The notes below the pieces were generated by a model. The model was not told the origin of the DNA and did no database searches. It saw only the letters and a list, made by a program, of their open reading frames with translations. This document shows positions 28,799-37,831 of a DNA stretch of 64,000 nucleotides, in pieces; the stretch's first letter is position 1; each line of letters starts with the position of its first letter. Both the position numbers and the translations under genes were made by a program. This DNA is from Planotetraspora silvatica (GTDB taxonomy: Bacteria; Actinomycetota; Actinomycetes; Streptosporangiales; Streptosporangiaceae), in NCBI RefSeq assembly GCF_016863315.1, contig NZ_BOOQ01000013.1, positions 186,001-250,000 on the forward strand, in the 5' to 3' direction.

Positions 28799-29650
28799 AT
28801 GGCAAGCCCCAACCCCACCTTGCGTCGCCGCCAGCTCGCCAATCGCCTGAGAGAACTCCGTCAGAACAGCGGGCTGACCATCGACGAGGTGGCACAGGAG
28901 TTGCTCTGCTCGCCGGCCAAGATCAGCAGACTGGAGACCGCGCAGCGCGGCGTCAGCCAGCGTGACGTGCGCGACCTGTGCCGCATCTACGGGTCGGCCG
29001 ACCCGGCCCTCATCGACGCCCTGATGACGCTCGCCCGCGAGGCGCGGCAACCGGGCTGGTGGACGGACTACGAAGACCTGGATCTGACGCCCTTCATCGG
29101 CCTGGAGGCCGACGCCTCGGCCATCACGGAGCACACGACCTGTCTGATCCCCGGGCTCATGCAGACGGAGGAGTACGCCCGCGCGACCCTTCAGGGACTG
29201 CTGCCCCGCATCCGGCGGGAGGTCCTCGAAGAGAGAGTCGACGCCAGGCTGAGAAGGCAGAGACTGGTCATGCAGGAGAACCCGCCCGACTACTGGGTCC
29301 TGCTGGACGAGTCGGTCCTGCGGCGTCATGTCGGCGGCCGGGGCGTGATGCGCGCACAACTTGAACGCGCGATCGAAATCGCCGACCTGCCTCATGTCAC
29401 CCTTCAGGTCATCCCGTTCAGCGTGGGGGCCTATATGGGCCTCGACAATTCCTTCGTCCTTCTGGAAATCGCGGACTCCGCCGTCTCCGATGTGGTGTGC
29501 ATCGAAGGGGTGATGGGCCTCACCTATCTGGAGAGACCGGCTGAGCTGGAGAAATACCGAGAGGTGCTGGATCACCTACGAGCCTCGGCACTCGACCCAC
29601 GAGCCTCACTTGCGCTGATCACGGAAGCGGCCAAGATGTACGCAGAGTGA
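28799..29650 (+). CDS. XRE-type helix-turn-helix regulator with DUF5753 domain
   Basis: This 283-residue member of the actinomycete WhiJ-like family has an N-terminal Cro/C1 HTH (LRELRQNSGLTIDEVAQELL then CSPAKISRLETAQRGVSQRD). A DUF5753 domain follows (QPGWWTDYEDL, LIPGLMQTEEYARA, LDESVLRRHVGG, LPHVTLQVIPFSVGAYMG). Such regulators act with a small DUF397 partner, and two DUF397 genes follow on the same strand. I chose ATG 28799 because GAGGT is eight bases upstream; ATG 28784 is possible. Roles of relatives are in development and antibiotic control; the target here is unknown. Confidence 0.92.
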   Translation: MASPNPTLRRRQLANRLRELRQNSGLTIDEVAQELLCSPAKISRLETAQRGVSQRDVRDLCRIYGSADPALIDALMTLAREARQPGWWTDYEDLDLTPFIGLEADASAITEHTTCLIPGLMQTEEYARATLQGLLPRIRREVLEERVDARLRRQRLVMQENPPDYWVLLDESVLRRHVGGRGVMRAQLERAIEIADLPHVTLQVIPFSVGAYMGLDNSFVLLEIADSAVSDVVCIEGVMGLTYLERPAELEKYREVLDHLRASALDPRASLALITEAAKMYAE

Positions 29651-29696
29651 TTACGGTTGCCGGCCTTTTATGGGCCGGCCCAGCCAAGGAGAGACA

Positions 29697-29912
29697 ATGA
29701 GGTCCTCGCGCCCTGCGCACTTCTCTGGCCTTGATTGGCGTGCCGCCAGCAAGTGCACCGGCGGAAATTGCGTTGAAGTCGCCACGATGGGCGAGATGAT
29801 CGCCGTCCGGGACTCCAAGAACCCCGAGGGGGCTGTGCTCGTGTACACGGCCACCGAGTGGAACGAGTTCGCGGCGAACGTGCGGAAGGGTCAGTACGAC
29901 CACCTCGTGTGA
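29697..29912 (+). CDS. DUF397 domain protein
   Basis: This is a 71-residue single-domain protein. It shows the DUF397 pattern: DWRAASKCTGGNCVEVATMG, then IAVRDSKNPEGAVLVYTATEW and a final EFAANVRKGQYD. The start ATG 29697 sits behind AAGGAG. It lies 46 bases after the XRE/DUF5753 gene, the usual partner arrangement in which the small protein is thought to modulate the regulator. A strong terminator follows at once, so the two form a transcription unit. Confidence 0.93.
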   Translation: MRSSRPAHFSGLDWRAASKCTGGNCVEVATMGEMIAVRDSKNPEGAVLVYTATEWNEFAANVRKGQYDHLV

Positions 29913-29924
29913 TCGGCTGCCTCG

Positions 29925-29963
29925 GAGATTCTGAGATGCATCTCCGGTGCATCTCAGAGTCTC
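29925..29963 (+). terminator. Intrinsic terminator after the first DUF397 gene
   Basis: GAGATTCTGAGATGCA (29925-29940) pairs with TGCATCTCAGAGTCTC (29948-29963), a 16-bp stem with one G-T wobble, a seven-base loop and ATTTTG after it. It ends the XRE-DUF397 unit 13 bases after the stop codon. Confidence 0.8.
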
Positions 29964-29971
29964 ATTTTGAA

Positions 29972-30034
29972 ATCCCCCAAAAATCGCAAATATGGATTTT
30001 TCCCCCAAAATACAGCAGTCGGCATCCCCCGAAA
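29972..30034. promoter_or_regulatory. Three CCCCC-RAAA motifs in an AT-rich promoter region
   Basis: ATCCCCCAAAA, TTCCCCCAAAA and ATCCCCCGAAA occur with their C-runs at about 29974, 30002 and 30026, inside an AT-rich stretch ahead of the second DUF397 gene. Repeated spacing of 24-28 bases suggests binding sites for one regulator, perhaps the upstream XRE protein. Confidence 0.35.
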
Positions 30035-30165
30035 TTGTGATCTAAAGCACCTACTGGAATAAGTGACCCAGACTCGCCAAGATAGTCAAATCAGGACACA
30101 AGATTTACAATCGGGCGTGATGACATCTCGCGAGGGACCTCGTCGGCCTCCCGGAGAGGATGCAC

Positions 30166-30381
30166 ATGGGGATGGAGCCCACTTTCCACCGCGCCGTATG
30201 GCACTCCAATTGCACAGGCGGCAGCTGTGTCGAGGTGGCTTTCCAGAACGGCTCGATCGGCGTGCGGGACGGCAAGAGCGGCGATGAGAGCGCCGTTCTC
30301 GTGTTCACCGTCGCCGAATGGGAGAGCTTCCTGGAAGGCGTACAGAAGGGCGACTTCTCGGTCGCCAGTCTCACCGGCTGA
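30166..30381 (+). CDS. DUF397 domain protein (second copy)
   Basis: This 71-residue relative of the preceding DUF397 protein has FHRAVWHSNCTGGSCVEVAF, then GSIGVRDGKSGDESAVLVFT and EWESFLEGVQKGDF. ATG 30166 lies seven bases after GGAGAGG; the in-frame ATG at 30160 is too close to that site. It has its own AT-rich upstream region after the first copy's terminator, so it is probably expressed separately. Two DUF397 partners behind one XRE gene raise the possibility of alternative partners. Confidence 0.92.
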   Translation: MGMEPTFHRAVWHSNCTGGSCVEVAFQNGSIGVRDGKSGDESAVLVFTVAEWESFLEGVQKGDFSVASLTG

Positions 30382-30478
30382 TCAACGTTCAGGCGCCAAC
30401 GGGGGCACCGGCGTGGACGCCATCTCATGACCGATCCGCCTGCCCTGGGCGACCCAGGCGGGCCGTAGACAGCGGAAA

Positions 30479-30502
30479 GGCGCATCCCGGCCGGGATGCG
30501 CC
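30479..30502. terminator. Bidirectional palindromic terminator
   Basis: GGCGCATCCCGG and its exact complement form a 24-base palindrome between the convergent DUF397 gene and the GH87 operon end. It can stop transcription from both sides. Confidence 0.75.
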
Positions 30503-30597
30503 TTCGGCGTGCGCCGACCTGACGCCCGCTGAGCGTGGCGTCCGGGAGGCGGGTGGTGACCCGCCCCCCGGAGCTCAGAGGGCTCCGTCCCAGTGGG

Positions 30598-32607
30598 TCA
30601 TGACCACGGGGACGGGGCCGGAGGCGCGATGACCGGCGGGCGGTCGTCGCAGGTGATGGTGTTCGGCAGCTCCCAGGGGGCGAGCCAGGGGCCGGTGGTG
30701 CCGCCGCCGTCGTTGCCGCCGAAGTCCGTCAGCGAGAACTCCGAGCCGGCGGGGGTGAAGTTGAACGACCCGCAGTTGTTGACGCCCACCGCGCCGACGT
30801 TGCGGGCGTCCACGTTCTGGAAGGTCGCCGTCCCCTTCACGCGGGCGCTGACCACCGAGGTGCCGGTGCCGTCGACCCTGATGTCCTTGAAGTGGACGTT
30901 CGTGATCGAGTACAGGTCCTTCACCGGGAAGTCGCTGACGAGCATGATCGCGTTGTAGGTGTTGTCGAGGAAGTGGTCCCCCACGACCTGGATGTCCGCG
31001 TCGATGTTCTTCTCCAGCGCGTACAGCCAGATCGCCCCGAGGCCGACGTTCCAGTTCAGCTCGTACGTGCCGGCGCGGACCGTGGTGTTGTCGGTGATCC
31101 ACAGGTGCCCGGCGAACGCCTCGGCGCCGAAGCGGGAGCCCGCGTGGATGGCGCTGCCCTCGCGGATCGGGTCGGCGATCAGGTTGCCCGAGACTGTGTT
31201 GTCCGTGCCGCCGTAGATGGCGATGCCGTTCGCTAGCACCGGCGTCTGCACGGTGTTGTGGTCGAACGTGTTGTTGGCGTCGGAGGTCTTCTCCGACCAC
31301 ATGGCGAGGGCGTCGTCACCCGTGTTGCGGATGAAGTTGTTCTTCACGAGCGAGTTCGTGACGCCGGTGTGGAAGTTCAGGCCGTCGGCGATCTGGTCGA
31401 CGATGACGTTGTTCGTGACCTTCGTGTTCTTCATCGGACCGTCGAACCACAGGCCCACCTTGGTGTGGCGGATGTAGAGGCCGTCGATGGTCGAGTCGCT
31501 CATCGCGCCGCCGATGCCGTTCACCTGGTCGGTGTCGATGCGCTCGCGGACGTCGCCCTCGATCGCGAAGCCGGACAGGTGGACGTTCCTGCTGCCGCCG
31601 GCCGACGCGTCCTTGCCGTAGAACCCGACACCGGTGTGCACGGAACCGTCGGGGGCCGGCGTGCTCAGCGCCACCTCACGGCCCTTGATGATCGTGTACC
31701 AGCTGCCGGCGCCCTCGATCGTCACGTCGTCGACGATGATGTGGCGATTCACCTGGTAGGTGCCCGGCGGGACGTAGACCTTCAGGTGGGTGCGCTTCGC
31801 GAACGCGATCGCCTTGTCGAACGCGCCGGCGGAGTCGCGCTTGCCGAACGGGTCGGCGCCGAACGCCAGCACGTTCGCCGCGACCAGGCTGACCTTCGGC
31901 GCGCCGACGAGCTGCGAGTCGAACACGTCGATGACCGTCCACGCGGCCTTCGCTCCGGCGGGAACCGACAGCCGCACCTTGTCGCCCGCGCGGTACTTCT
32001 GGCCGAGCAGCAGACGCTGCTCGTCGTAGAAGTGGTTCGGGCGGAACGGCTTGGTGATCGTCGGGGTGGGCGTCGTGGCGTTGGGCACGCACGCGCACTC
32101 GGTGATCCACCAGTCGGGGTGCAGCAGGTCCGCGTTCGGGTCGTTCGTGAACGGATACTGGTTGTACAGCCACGCGTACTGCGACGTCAGGGTCATGGTG
32201 GTGCGGTTCTTGCCGTTCACCGTGACGTCGAGCGGCGAGGTGATGCCGCCGCCCCCCGGCGCGTCGGGGATGCTGTACCGCACGTTGATCGCGTTGGCCG
32301 CGCTCGGCAACGTGAACTCGACGTACTGCCCGGGCGTGAGTTTGACCGCTTTACGGCCGGACGCCTCCGCGGGCAACGTGTACGCGGTGCGATCCGGGCC
32401 GATGACCGAGCCGTTCGTCGTGGCGTTCTCCGCCTCCTGCTCGGCGAAGTCGACGCTCGCGCCCCGGCCCGCGACGAGCGACGGGGCGAGGGCGGCGCGC
32501 GTCACGACGGGGGACGCCGAGGCGGAGGCGGGAGCCGACAGTGCTACGAGACCGGTGGCCGCGAGGGCCCCCGACAAGAGCGACACGGATAAGAGGGATC
32601 TGAGCAT
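30598..32607 (-). CDS. Secreted GH87 alpha-1,3-glucanase
   Basis: This is a secreted enzyme predicted to cut alpha-1,3-glucan or mixed alpha-1,3/1,4-glucan (mutanase/mycodextranase class). The 669-residue protein has a signal peptide ending near APASASA. A CBM35-like sandwich follows (about 45-235; FAEQEAENATTNGSV, QYVEFTLPSAANAINVRYS), then a right-handed beta-helix. The GH87 acidic triad is visible as Asp408 in QIADGLNFHTG and Asp431-Asp432 in NTGDDALAMWS. The 23-residue spacing equals that of the triad reported for the Bacillus circulans enzyme, as I recall it. It is last in the operon of importer genes and alpha-glucosidase. Confidence 0.88.
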   Translation of the reverse strand: MLRSLLSVSLLSGALAATGLVALSAPASASASPVVTRAALAPSLVAGRGASVDFAEQEAENATTNGSVIGPDRTAYTLPAEASGRKAVKLTPGQYVEFTLPSAANAINVRYSIPDAPGGGGITSPLDVTVNGKNRTTMTLTSQYAWLYNQYPFTNDPNADLLHPDWWITECACVPNATTPTPTITKPFRPNHFYDEQRLLLGQKYRAGDKVRLSVPAGAKAAWTVIDVFDSQLVGAPKVSLVAANVLAFGADPFGKRDSAGAFDKAIAFAKRTHLKVYVPPGTYQVNRHIIVDDVTIEGAGSWYTIIKGREVALSTPAPDGSVHTGVGFYGKDASAGGSRNVHLSGFAIEGDVRERIDTDQVNGIGGAMSDSTIDGLYIRHTKVGLWFDGPMKNTKVTNNVIVDQIADGLNFHTGVTNSLVKNNFIRNTGDDALAMWSEKTSDANNTFDHNTVQTPVLANGIAIYGGTDNTVSGNLIADPIREGSAIHAGSRFGAEAFAGHLWITDNTTVRAGTYELNWNVGLGAIWLYALEKNIDADIQVVGDHFLDNTYNAIMLVSDFPVKDLYSITNVHFKDIRVDGTGTSVVSARVKGTATFQNVDARNVGAVGVNNCGSFNFTPAGSEFSLTDFGGNDGGGTTGPWLAPWELPNTITCDDRPPVIAPPAPSPWS

Positions 32608-32625
32608 GGGGGGTGTGACCTACCT

Positions 32626-34206
32626 TCAGGAGGAAAGCCAGGCGGTGGTGTCGGTGGGCAGAAGATCACCGTCAAGGGGTCCGCTCGTCAGCAGGATCGA
32701 CTCGTGCGGCGGGAGCCGTACCGGCTGGGAGCCGAGGTTGACCACGCAGATCAGGCCGGAGTCGCGAGTGAAGGCCAGGACGCCGTCCCCCAGGGGCAGC
32801 CAGGCCATCACACCGTCTCCGAGCCGCTCGCGGCGGATGCCCAGAGCAGCGCGGTAGAGGGACAACATCGATTCGGGGTCGGCCAGCTGGTCCTCGACCG
32901 TCATCGTGCTCCAGCCCGCGGGCTGCGGCAGCCAGGACACACCCGTGCTGAAGCCGAACGGCGGCTCGCCGCCCGACCACGGCAGCGGGACCCGGCAACC
33001 GTCGCGGCCGGGATCGGTGTGTCCCGATCGGGCCCAGATCGGGTCCTCGCGCAGGTCGTCGGGGATGTCCTCGACCTCCCACAGGCCGAGTTCCTCACCC
33101 TGGTAGACGTAGACGCTGCCCGGCAGGGCCATCGCCAGGAGCGCGGCCGCCCGTGCCCGCCGGGTGCCCAGCTCGAAGTCGGACGGCATGCCGTGCTTGC
33201 GGTCGCCGTGGTCGAAGGACGTGTCCGCCCTGCCGAACCGGGTCGCGGGCCGGGTCACGTCGTGGTTCGACAACACCCAGGTCGCCGGGGCGCCGATCGG
33301 CACGTGGGTGGCCAGCGTCATGTCGATGACGTCGCGCAGGGCGGCCGGCTCCCAGGGGCTCGCCAGGAACGCGAAGTTGAACGCGGTGTGCATCTCGTCG
33401 GGACGCAGGTAGAGGGCGAACCGCTCCTGGTCGGGCAGCCAGACCTCGCCGATCAGGACCCGCTGTCCGTACTCGTCCGCGATGCGGCGCCACTCACGGT
33501 AGATCTCGTGGACGCCGTCGTGGTCGGTGTAGGACTCCTCGACGCTGTCCAGGTCCTTGACGAGCACGGCCGCGGAATCGATGCGGATGCCGTCGACGCC
33601 CCGGTCGAACCAGAAGCGCAGCACGTCGAGGAACTCCTCCCGCACGGCGGGGTTGTTCCAGTTGAAGTCGGGCTGCTCGGGCGCGAACAGGTGGAGGTAC
33701 CACTCGCCGTCGGGGACCTGGGTCCACGCCGGCCCACCGAAGATCGACTTCCAGCCGTTCGGCGGGCCGTCGCCGTTTCCAGGACGGAACCAGAACCGCT
33801 CCCGAGCCTCCGAACCGGGACCGGCCTCCAGCGCCTCCTGGAACCAGACCATCTGGTCGGAGCCGTGGTTGGGGACGACGTCGACGATGGTGCGGATGCC
33901 GAGGTCGTGCGCCTCCTCGATGAGCTTCTCCGCCTCGGCCAGCGTGCCGAAGACCGGCTCGATGTTCCGGTAGTCGGCCACGTCGTAGCCGCCGTCGGCC
34001 ATCGGCGACGGGTACCACGGATTCAGCCAGATGGCGTCCACACCGAGCTTGGAAAGATACGGGAGACGTGCCCGCAGCCCTGCCAGGTCACCTGTGCCGT
34101 CGCCGTTACCGTCGGCGAAACTGCGCAGGTAGACCTGGTAGATCGAGGCACCCCTCCACCATCCGTCGGGATTCTGGATCGTCCCCGGGGACGTGCTGCC
34201 GGGCAT
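32626..34206 (-). CDS. GH13 alpha-glucosidase (AglA-like)
   Basis: This cytoplasmic enzyme hydrolyses short alpha-glucosides delivered by the importer. The 526-residue protein has the GH13 set: IYQVYLRSFADGNGDGTGDL, DVVPNHGSDQMVWFQ, nucleophile Asp210 in GVDGIRIDSAAVL, acid Glu254 in VLIGEVWLPDQ and Asp316 in LSNHDVTRPATRF. The overall pattern resembles Streptomyces alpha-glucosidase genes found beside maltose/oligosaccharide importers. There is no signal peptide. The gene lies between the permease genes and the GH87 gene with gaps of 31 and 18 bases, so one mRNA probably covers uptake and breakdown. Confidence 0.92.
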   Translation of the reverse strand: MPGSTSPGTIQNPDGWWRGASIYQVYLRSFADGNGDGTGDLAGLRARLPYLSKLGVDAIWLNPWYPSPMADGGYDVADYRNIEPVFGTLAEAEKLIEEAHDLGIRTIVDVVPNHGSDQMVWFQEALEAGPGSEARERFWFRPGNGDGPPNGWKSIFGGPAWTQVPDGEWYLHLFAPEQPDFNWNNPAVREEFLDVLRFWFDRGVDGIRIDSAAVLVKDLDSVEESYTDHDGVHEIYREWRRIADEYGQRVLIGEVWLPDQERFALYLRPDEMHTAFNFAFLASPWEPAALRDVIDMTLATHVPIGAPATWVLSNHDVTRPATRFGRADTSFDHGDRKHGMPSDFELGTRRARAAALLAMALPGSVYVYQGEELGLWEVEDIPDDLREDPIWARSGHTDPGRDGCRVPLPWSGGEPPFGFSTGVSWLPQPAGWSTMTVEDQLADPESMLSLYRAALGIRRERLGDGVMAWLPLGDGVLAFTRDSGLICVVNLGSQPVRLPPHESILLTSGPLDGDLLPTDTTAWLSS

Positions 34207-34237
34207 GCTGAATACAGCTCCTTACGGGTGAAGGGCG

Positions 34238-35221
34238 TCAGCCCTTGAGGCTTCCGGCGGTGAGACCGGCCATGATGTGGCGCTGGAAGATGAAGAAGAC
34301 GACGATGGTCGGGATGCTCGCGATCACCAGCGAGGCGACCAGCACGTTCTGCGGCATCTGCGAGGACAGCGAGGCGATGCCGATGCTGATGGACATCTTG
34401 TCGCTGTCCGGCAGGACCAGCAGCGGCCAGACGAAGTCCCGCCAGACGTTCACCACGGTGAGGATGGAGACCACGCCGAGGATCGGGCGGGAGATCGGCA
34501 TCACCACCGACCACAGGATGCGGCCGGGCGACGCGCCGTCGATCTCGGCGGCTTCCAGCAGTTCTCTGGGGATCGAGTCGAAGAACCGCTTGAGCAGGAA
34601 GACGTTGAACCCGTTCGCCGCGGCCGGCAGCCAGATCGCCCACGGGGTGTTGAGCAGGTCCCAGTGGAAGAACGGCACGTCCTTCACGGTGAGGTATGCC
34701 GGCAGCATGATGACCAGCGGCGGGATCATCAGCGTCGCCAGCATCAGGGCCAGGACGACCTTGCCGAGCACCGGGCGGAGCTTGGACAGGGCGTAGGCCG
34801 CCGAGACGTCGAACGCGAGGGTCAGCAGCCAGGCGCCGCCCGCGTAGAGAGCCGTGTTGCCGAGCAGCCTGCCCAGTTCCAGCAGATCCCATGCCTGCCG
34901 GTAGCCGTCCAGCGAGAAGTGGGTCGGCAGGAAGGTCGGCGGGATGGCGTTGAGTTCCTCCGTCGACTTCATCGCGCCGGTGATCATCCAGTAGAGCGGG
35001 AAGACGAACGCGGCGGTGAAGCTGACGACCGTGATCACCAGCACGATCCAGTAGATGATCCGGCCGTGGGTCGTGTTGAGCTGGTGTGGCGAGACGGCGG
35101 TGCGGAACTGCGTGTTGATCGGCTTACGCGGGCGCCGTTGCCGGCCTCCGCCGCGCTCCTCCCCGCCGGGAGTGAGCGGCGATTGCGCGGAACGACCCGG
35201 CGTGACGATGGCGTTGGACAT
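34238..35221 (-). CDS. Sugar ABC permease (MalG-like)
   Basis: The 327-residue membrane protein has an unusually long, basic N-terminal cytoplasmic tail (about 60 residues, including RGGGRQRRPRKPINT). Six helices follow, starting IIYWIVLVITVVSFTAAFVF, with the EAA loop PRELLEAAEIDGASPGRI for ATPase docking. It forms the importer core with the permease encoded 11 bases upstream. The start ATG 35221 follows AGGGGAGCGACC. The operon has no ATPase gene, so a shared MsiK-type subunit is expected. Confidence 0.93.
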   Translation of the reverse strand: MSNAIVTPGRSAQSPLTPGGEERGGGRQRRPRKPINTQFRTAVSPHQLNTTHGRIIYWIVLVITVVSFTAAFVFPLYWMITGAMKSTEELNAIPPTFLPTHFSLDGYRQAWDLLELGRLLGNTALYAGGAWLLTLAFDVSAAYALSKLRPVLGKVVLALMLATLMIPPLVIMLPAYLTVKDVPFFHWDLLNTPWAIWLPAAANGFNVFLLKRFFDSIPRELLEAAEIDGASPGRILWSVVMPISRPILGVVSILTVVNVWRDFVWPLLVLPDSDKMSISIGIASLSSQMPQNVLVASLVIASIPTIVVFFIFQRHIMAGLTAGSLKG

Positions 35222-35232
35222 GGTCGCTCCCC

Positions 35233-36156
35233 TCACACCGTGTTGTCGCGCGAGATGCGCAGGTAGATGGCGGAGAACACCATGAGCACGAGCATCAGCA
35301 TCAGGCCGAGGGCGTTGCCCGCGTTCAGGCTGCCGAAGTTGAAGGCGTACTGATACATGAGATAGACGACGGTGACCGTCGAGTTCTCGGGGCCGCCGCC
35401 GGTGAGCAGATAGGGCTCGATGAAGACCTGCATGGTCGCCACGATCTGCAGCAGCAGCATCACCAGCAGGATCAGCTTGGTCTGCGGGATCGTGATGTGT
35501 CTGATCCGCTTGAAGAGGCCGGCGCCGTCCAACTCGGCGGCCTCGTACAGTTCGCTCGGGATGGTCTGCAGGGCGGCGAGGTAGATCAGGGTGCCGCTGC
35601 CCATGTTCATCCAGGTGGAGACGATGACCAGCGAGATCAGGGCGGTGCCGCTCGAGTTGAGCCACTGGAGCCCGGGCAGGTGGAAGAAGCTGAGGACCTG
35701 GTTGAACAGTCCGTAGTCAGGGTTGTAGAACCACTGGAACAGCAGGACGCCCACCGCGGGCGGCAGCATGACCGGCAGGTAGACGACGAAGCGCAGGTAG
35801 GCGCGCGCGTGGCGTAATTCGTTGAGGACGATCGCGGTGATGAAGGGAATCACGTAGCCGCACAGCAGTGCGAGCAGCGTGAACATCGCGGTGTTGATCC
35901 ACGCGGGCGCGAAGGCCGGGTCGCTGAAGACGGTGCGGAAGTTCTTCAGCCCCACCCATTCGGGCGCGTCCACGAAGTTCGTCTTCTGGAAGCTGAGGAT
36001 GACCTGCCGGACCATCGGATACCAGGAGAAGAACGCGAAACAGATCAGAGCGCCGCAGAGGAATCCATAGGCGGTCAGATTGCGTCGCACGGCACGCCGC
36101 AGCTTCGTGGGCTGCCGCCGCCTGCGGTTCGTTACCGGGATACTCGCTGTGGTCAT
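35233..36156 (-). CDS. Sugar ABC permease (MalF-like)
   Basis: This is a 307-residue permease with a basic leader (RRRRQPTKLRRAVRRN) and six helices, from LTAYGFLCGALICFAFFSWY to the last near GLMLMLVLMVFSAIYL. The EAA loop is PSELYEAAELDGAGLFKRI. It is the second gene of the operon after the binding protein, separated from it by a large hairpin that may lower its expression relative to the receptor. The partner permease follows directly. The substrate is inferred to be an oligosaccharide from alpha-1,3-glucan, because a GH87 gene closes the operon. Confidence 0.93.
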   Translation of the reverse strand: MTTASIPVTNRRRRQPTKLRRAVRRNLTAYGFLCGALICFAFFSWYPMVRQVILSFQKTNFVDAPEWVGLKNFRTVFSDPAFAPAWINTAMFTLLALLCGYVIPFITAIVLNELRHARAYLRFVVYLPVMLPPAVGVLLFQWFYNPDYGLFNQVLSFFHLPGLQWLNSSGTALISLVIVSTWMNMGSGTLIYLAALQTIPSELYEAAELDGAGLFKRIRHITIPQTKLILLVMLLLQIVATMQVFIEPYLLTGGGPENSTVTVVYLMYQYAFNFGSLNAGNALGLMLMLVLMVFSAIYLRISRDNTV

Positions 36157-36186
36157 CGTTGTGATTCCGATCTCGACGTGCTTGCC

Positions 36187-36229
36187 GGGGCGCCGGCCGT
36201 GGCCAGATGACGGCCACGGGCGGCGCCCC
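36187..36229 (-). promoter_or_regulatory. Intercistronic hairpin between binding protein and permease
   Basis: GGGGCGCCGGCCGTGGCC (36187-36204) pairs with GGCCACGGGCGGCGCCCC (36212-36229), an 18-bp stem with one mismatch and a seven-base loop. Such stems after a binding-protein gene stabilise its message or partly stop transcription, so that receptor outnumbers permease. Confidence 0.7.
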
Positions 36230-36243
36230 GGATTATCGAACGG

Positions 36244-37623
36244 TCAGCTCTTCGAGGCGAGCATGGAGTTGACCTTCGCCTCGGCGTCGGACAGGAGCTG
36301 GTCGACGTTGGCGTCCTTCCTGGTGAGGACGGCCGACATCGGGGTGTCGAGAATCGCGTAGATCTCCTGGGCGTACGGCCCCGGCTCCGGCTTCGGCGCG
36401 ATGCCCTTGGAGCCTTCGACCCATCCGGCGAACTGTGCGGCGTCGATGTTGGCGTTGGCCGCGCGCAGGTCGGTGACCGCCTTGCCCGATGCCGTGTCCG
36501 CGCCGTAGAGGTCGGGGTAGGGCTGACCGACGGTCAGGTCCTGGCTCTTGGCCCGCACGTAGTCGAGCTGGCCCTTGCCCGGGGTGAGGAACTCGAACTC
36601 GATCCACTTGAGCCCGGCCCTGATCTGGTCCGGGGTGGCCTTCGGGTTGATCATGTAGCCGGCGCCGCCGTTGAGCAGGGCCGTGGCCTCGGGCTGAGCG
36701 GTGACGGAGTAGTTCTCGAACTTGCCGCCGAAGTCGTTGCGGAGCGAGATGAGCACGTCGGGCGCGCCCAGCATCATGCCCATCTTGCCGCCGGCCATGG
36801 CCTTCATGAGCGCCGGCCACTCGATGTACAGCTGGGAACCCATGCTGTTGTCGGTCCAGCGCATCTGCTGGAGGTTCTGCAGCACGGCCTTGCCTTCGGG
36901 CGTGTTGAAGGCGGCCTTCTTGCCGTCGTCGCTGATGACCGAGCCGCCGCGACCGTAGAGCGAGGCGGTGAAGTGCCAGCCACCGGTGTTGCCGCCGCTG
37001 TACTCGCCGTACCCGACGTAACCGGGACCGAGCGCCGCGATCTTCTTGGCGGCGGCCTGCACCTCGGCCCAGGTCTTGGGCGGGTTGTTCGGGTCGAGGC
37101 CGGCCTTGGTGAAGACGTCCTTGTTGTAGACCAGGCCCATGCCGTAACCGTCGGTCGGCAGGCCGTAGACCTTGCCGTCCTTCTTGAACAGGTCGAGCGA
37201 GCTGTTGTAGTCCGGGTACGTCTTCAGCTCGTTGACGTACGAGGAGATGTCGGCGGCCTGCCCGCTCTCGATGAGGCGGCCCACGTTGGGGAAGTTGACG
37301 TAGAAGACCGTCTCGAGGTCGCCGCTGGCCAGCTTGGGCTCGAAGGTCTTCGGCTCGTAGCAGGGGAAGGCGTCGGTGACCTTGGAGATCGTGATGTTCG
37401 GGTACAGCTTCTGGAAGGCGGCCACGTCCTCTTCGAAGGTCGTGCGCTGCACCTTGTTCGTCTTCGGCGGCTCACAGTTGACGCTGATCGACACCGGGGC
37501 GTTGGGGTTGGCGGACGGCGCGGCGGACTTGCTTGGGCCAGCGCCGTCGTCGCTACTGCCACAGCCCGCCGCCGTCAGGGCCAAGCCCGCGGCCAGAACT
37601 ATTGAGAGGTTGCGGGGTTTCAT
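36244..37623 (-). CDS. Extracellular sugar-binding lipoprotein
   Basis: This 459-residue family 1 binding protein starts at ATG 37623 behind GGAGGG. Its signal peptide ends at lipobox LTAAGC with Cys21, followed by a Ser/Ala/Pro linker. The mature domain opens VSISVNCEPPKTNKVQRTTF and contains FYVNFPNVGRLIESGQAADI and YGLPTDGYGMGLVYNKDVF, typical of oligosaccharide receptors. It is the first gene of the operon binding protein, permease, permease, alpha-glucosidase, GH87. The LacI regulator gene lies 254 bases upstream in the same direction and is the likely controller. Confidence 0.93.
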   Translation of the reverse strand: MKPRNLSIVLAAGLALTAAGCGSSDDGAGPSKSAAPSANPNAPVSISVNCEPPKTNKVQRTTFEEDVAAFQKLYPNITISKVTDAFPCYEPKTFEPKLASGDLETVFYVNFPNVGRLIESGQAADISSYVNELKTYPDYNSSLDLFKKDGKVYGLPTDGYGMGLVYNKDVFTKAGLDPNNPPKTWAEVQAAAKKIAALGPGYVGYGEYSGGNTGGWHFTASLYGRGGSVISDDGKKAAFNTPEGKAVLQNLQQMRWTDNSMGSQLYIEWPALMKAMAGGKMGMMLGAPDVLISLRNDFGGKFENYSVTAQPEATALLNGGAGYMINPKATPDQIRAGLKWIEFEFLTPGKGQLDYVRAKSQDLTVGQPYPDLYGADTASGKAVTDLRAANANIDAAQFAGWVEGSKGIAPKPEPGPYAQEIYAILDTPMSAVLTRKDANVDQLLSDAEAKVNSMLASKS

Positions 37624-37800
37624 GATTGTTCCCTCCTGGAACGGCGAACCACGACCCGTTTTGGAGCTAGCCGTCTCGGGGGCATGGGGGGCGCCTCCGA
37701 TCCAGCTCGGTTGCGAGAAACATACAGAGACATGCAGAACGCAGCAATACTCTGTCATTCATGATGCAAAAAAGTGACAGTGAACCCAGCGAAACCTCAA
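37624..37800 (-). promoter_or_regulatory. Promoter region of the GH87 import operon
   Basis: This AT-rich region ahead of the binding-protein gene contains TTGCG at 37711-37715 and CGCAGCAA at about 37740-37747, facing arms of a spaced inverted pattern. TTGCG/CGCAA arms also occur near both lacI promoters and before the second GH87 gene, so it is a candidate LacI operator. Confidence 0.35.
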
Positions 37801-37831
37801 CGCATGATCGTTGTCACACTCCGTGAAACGA

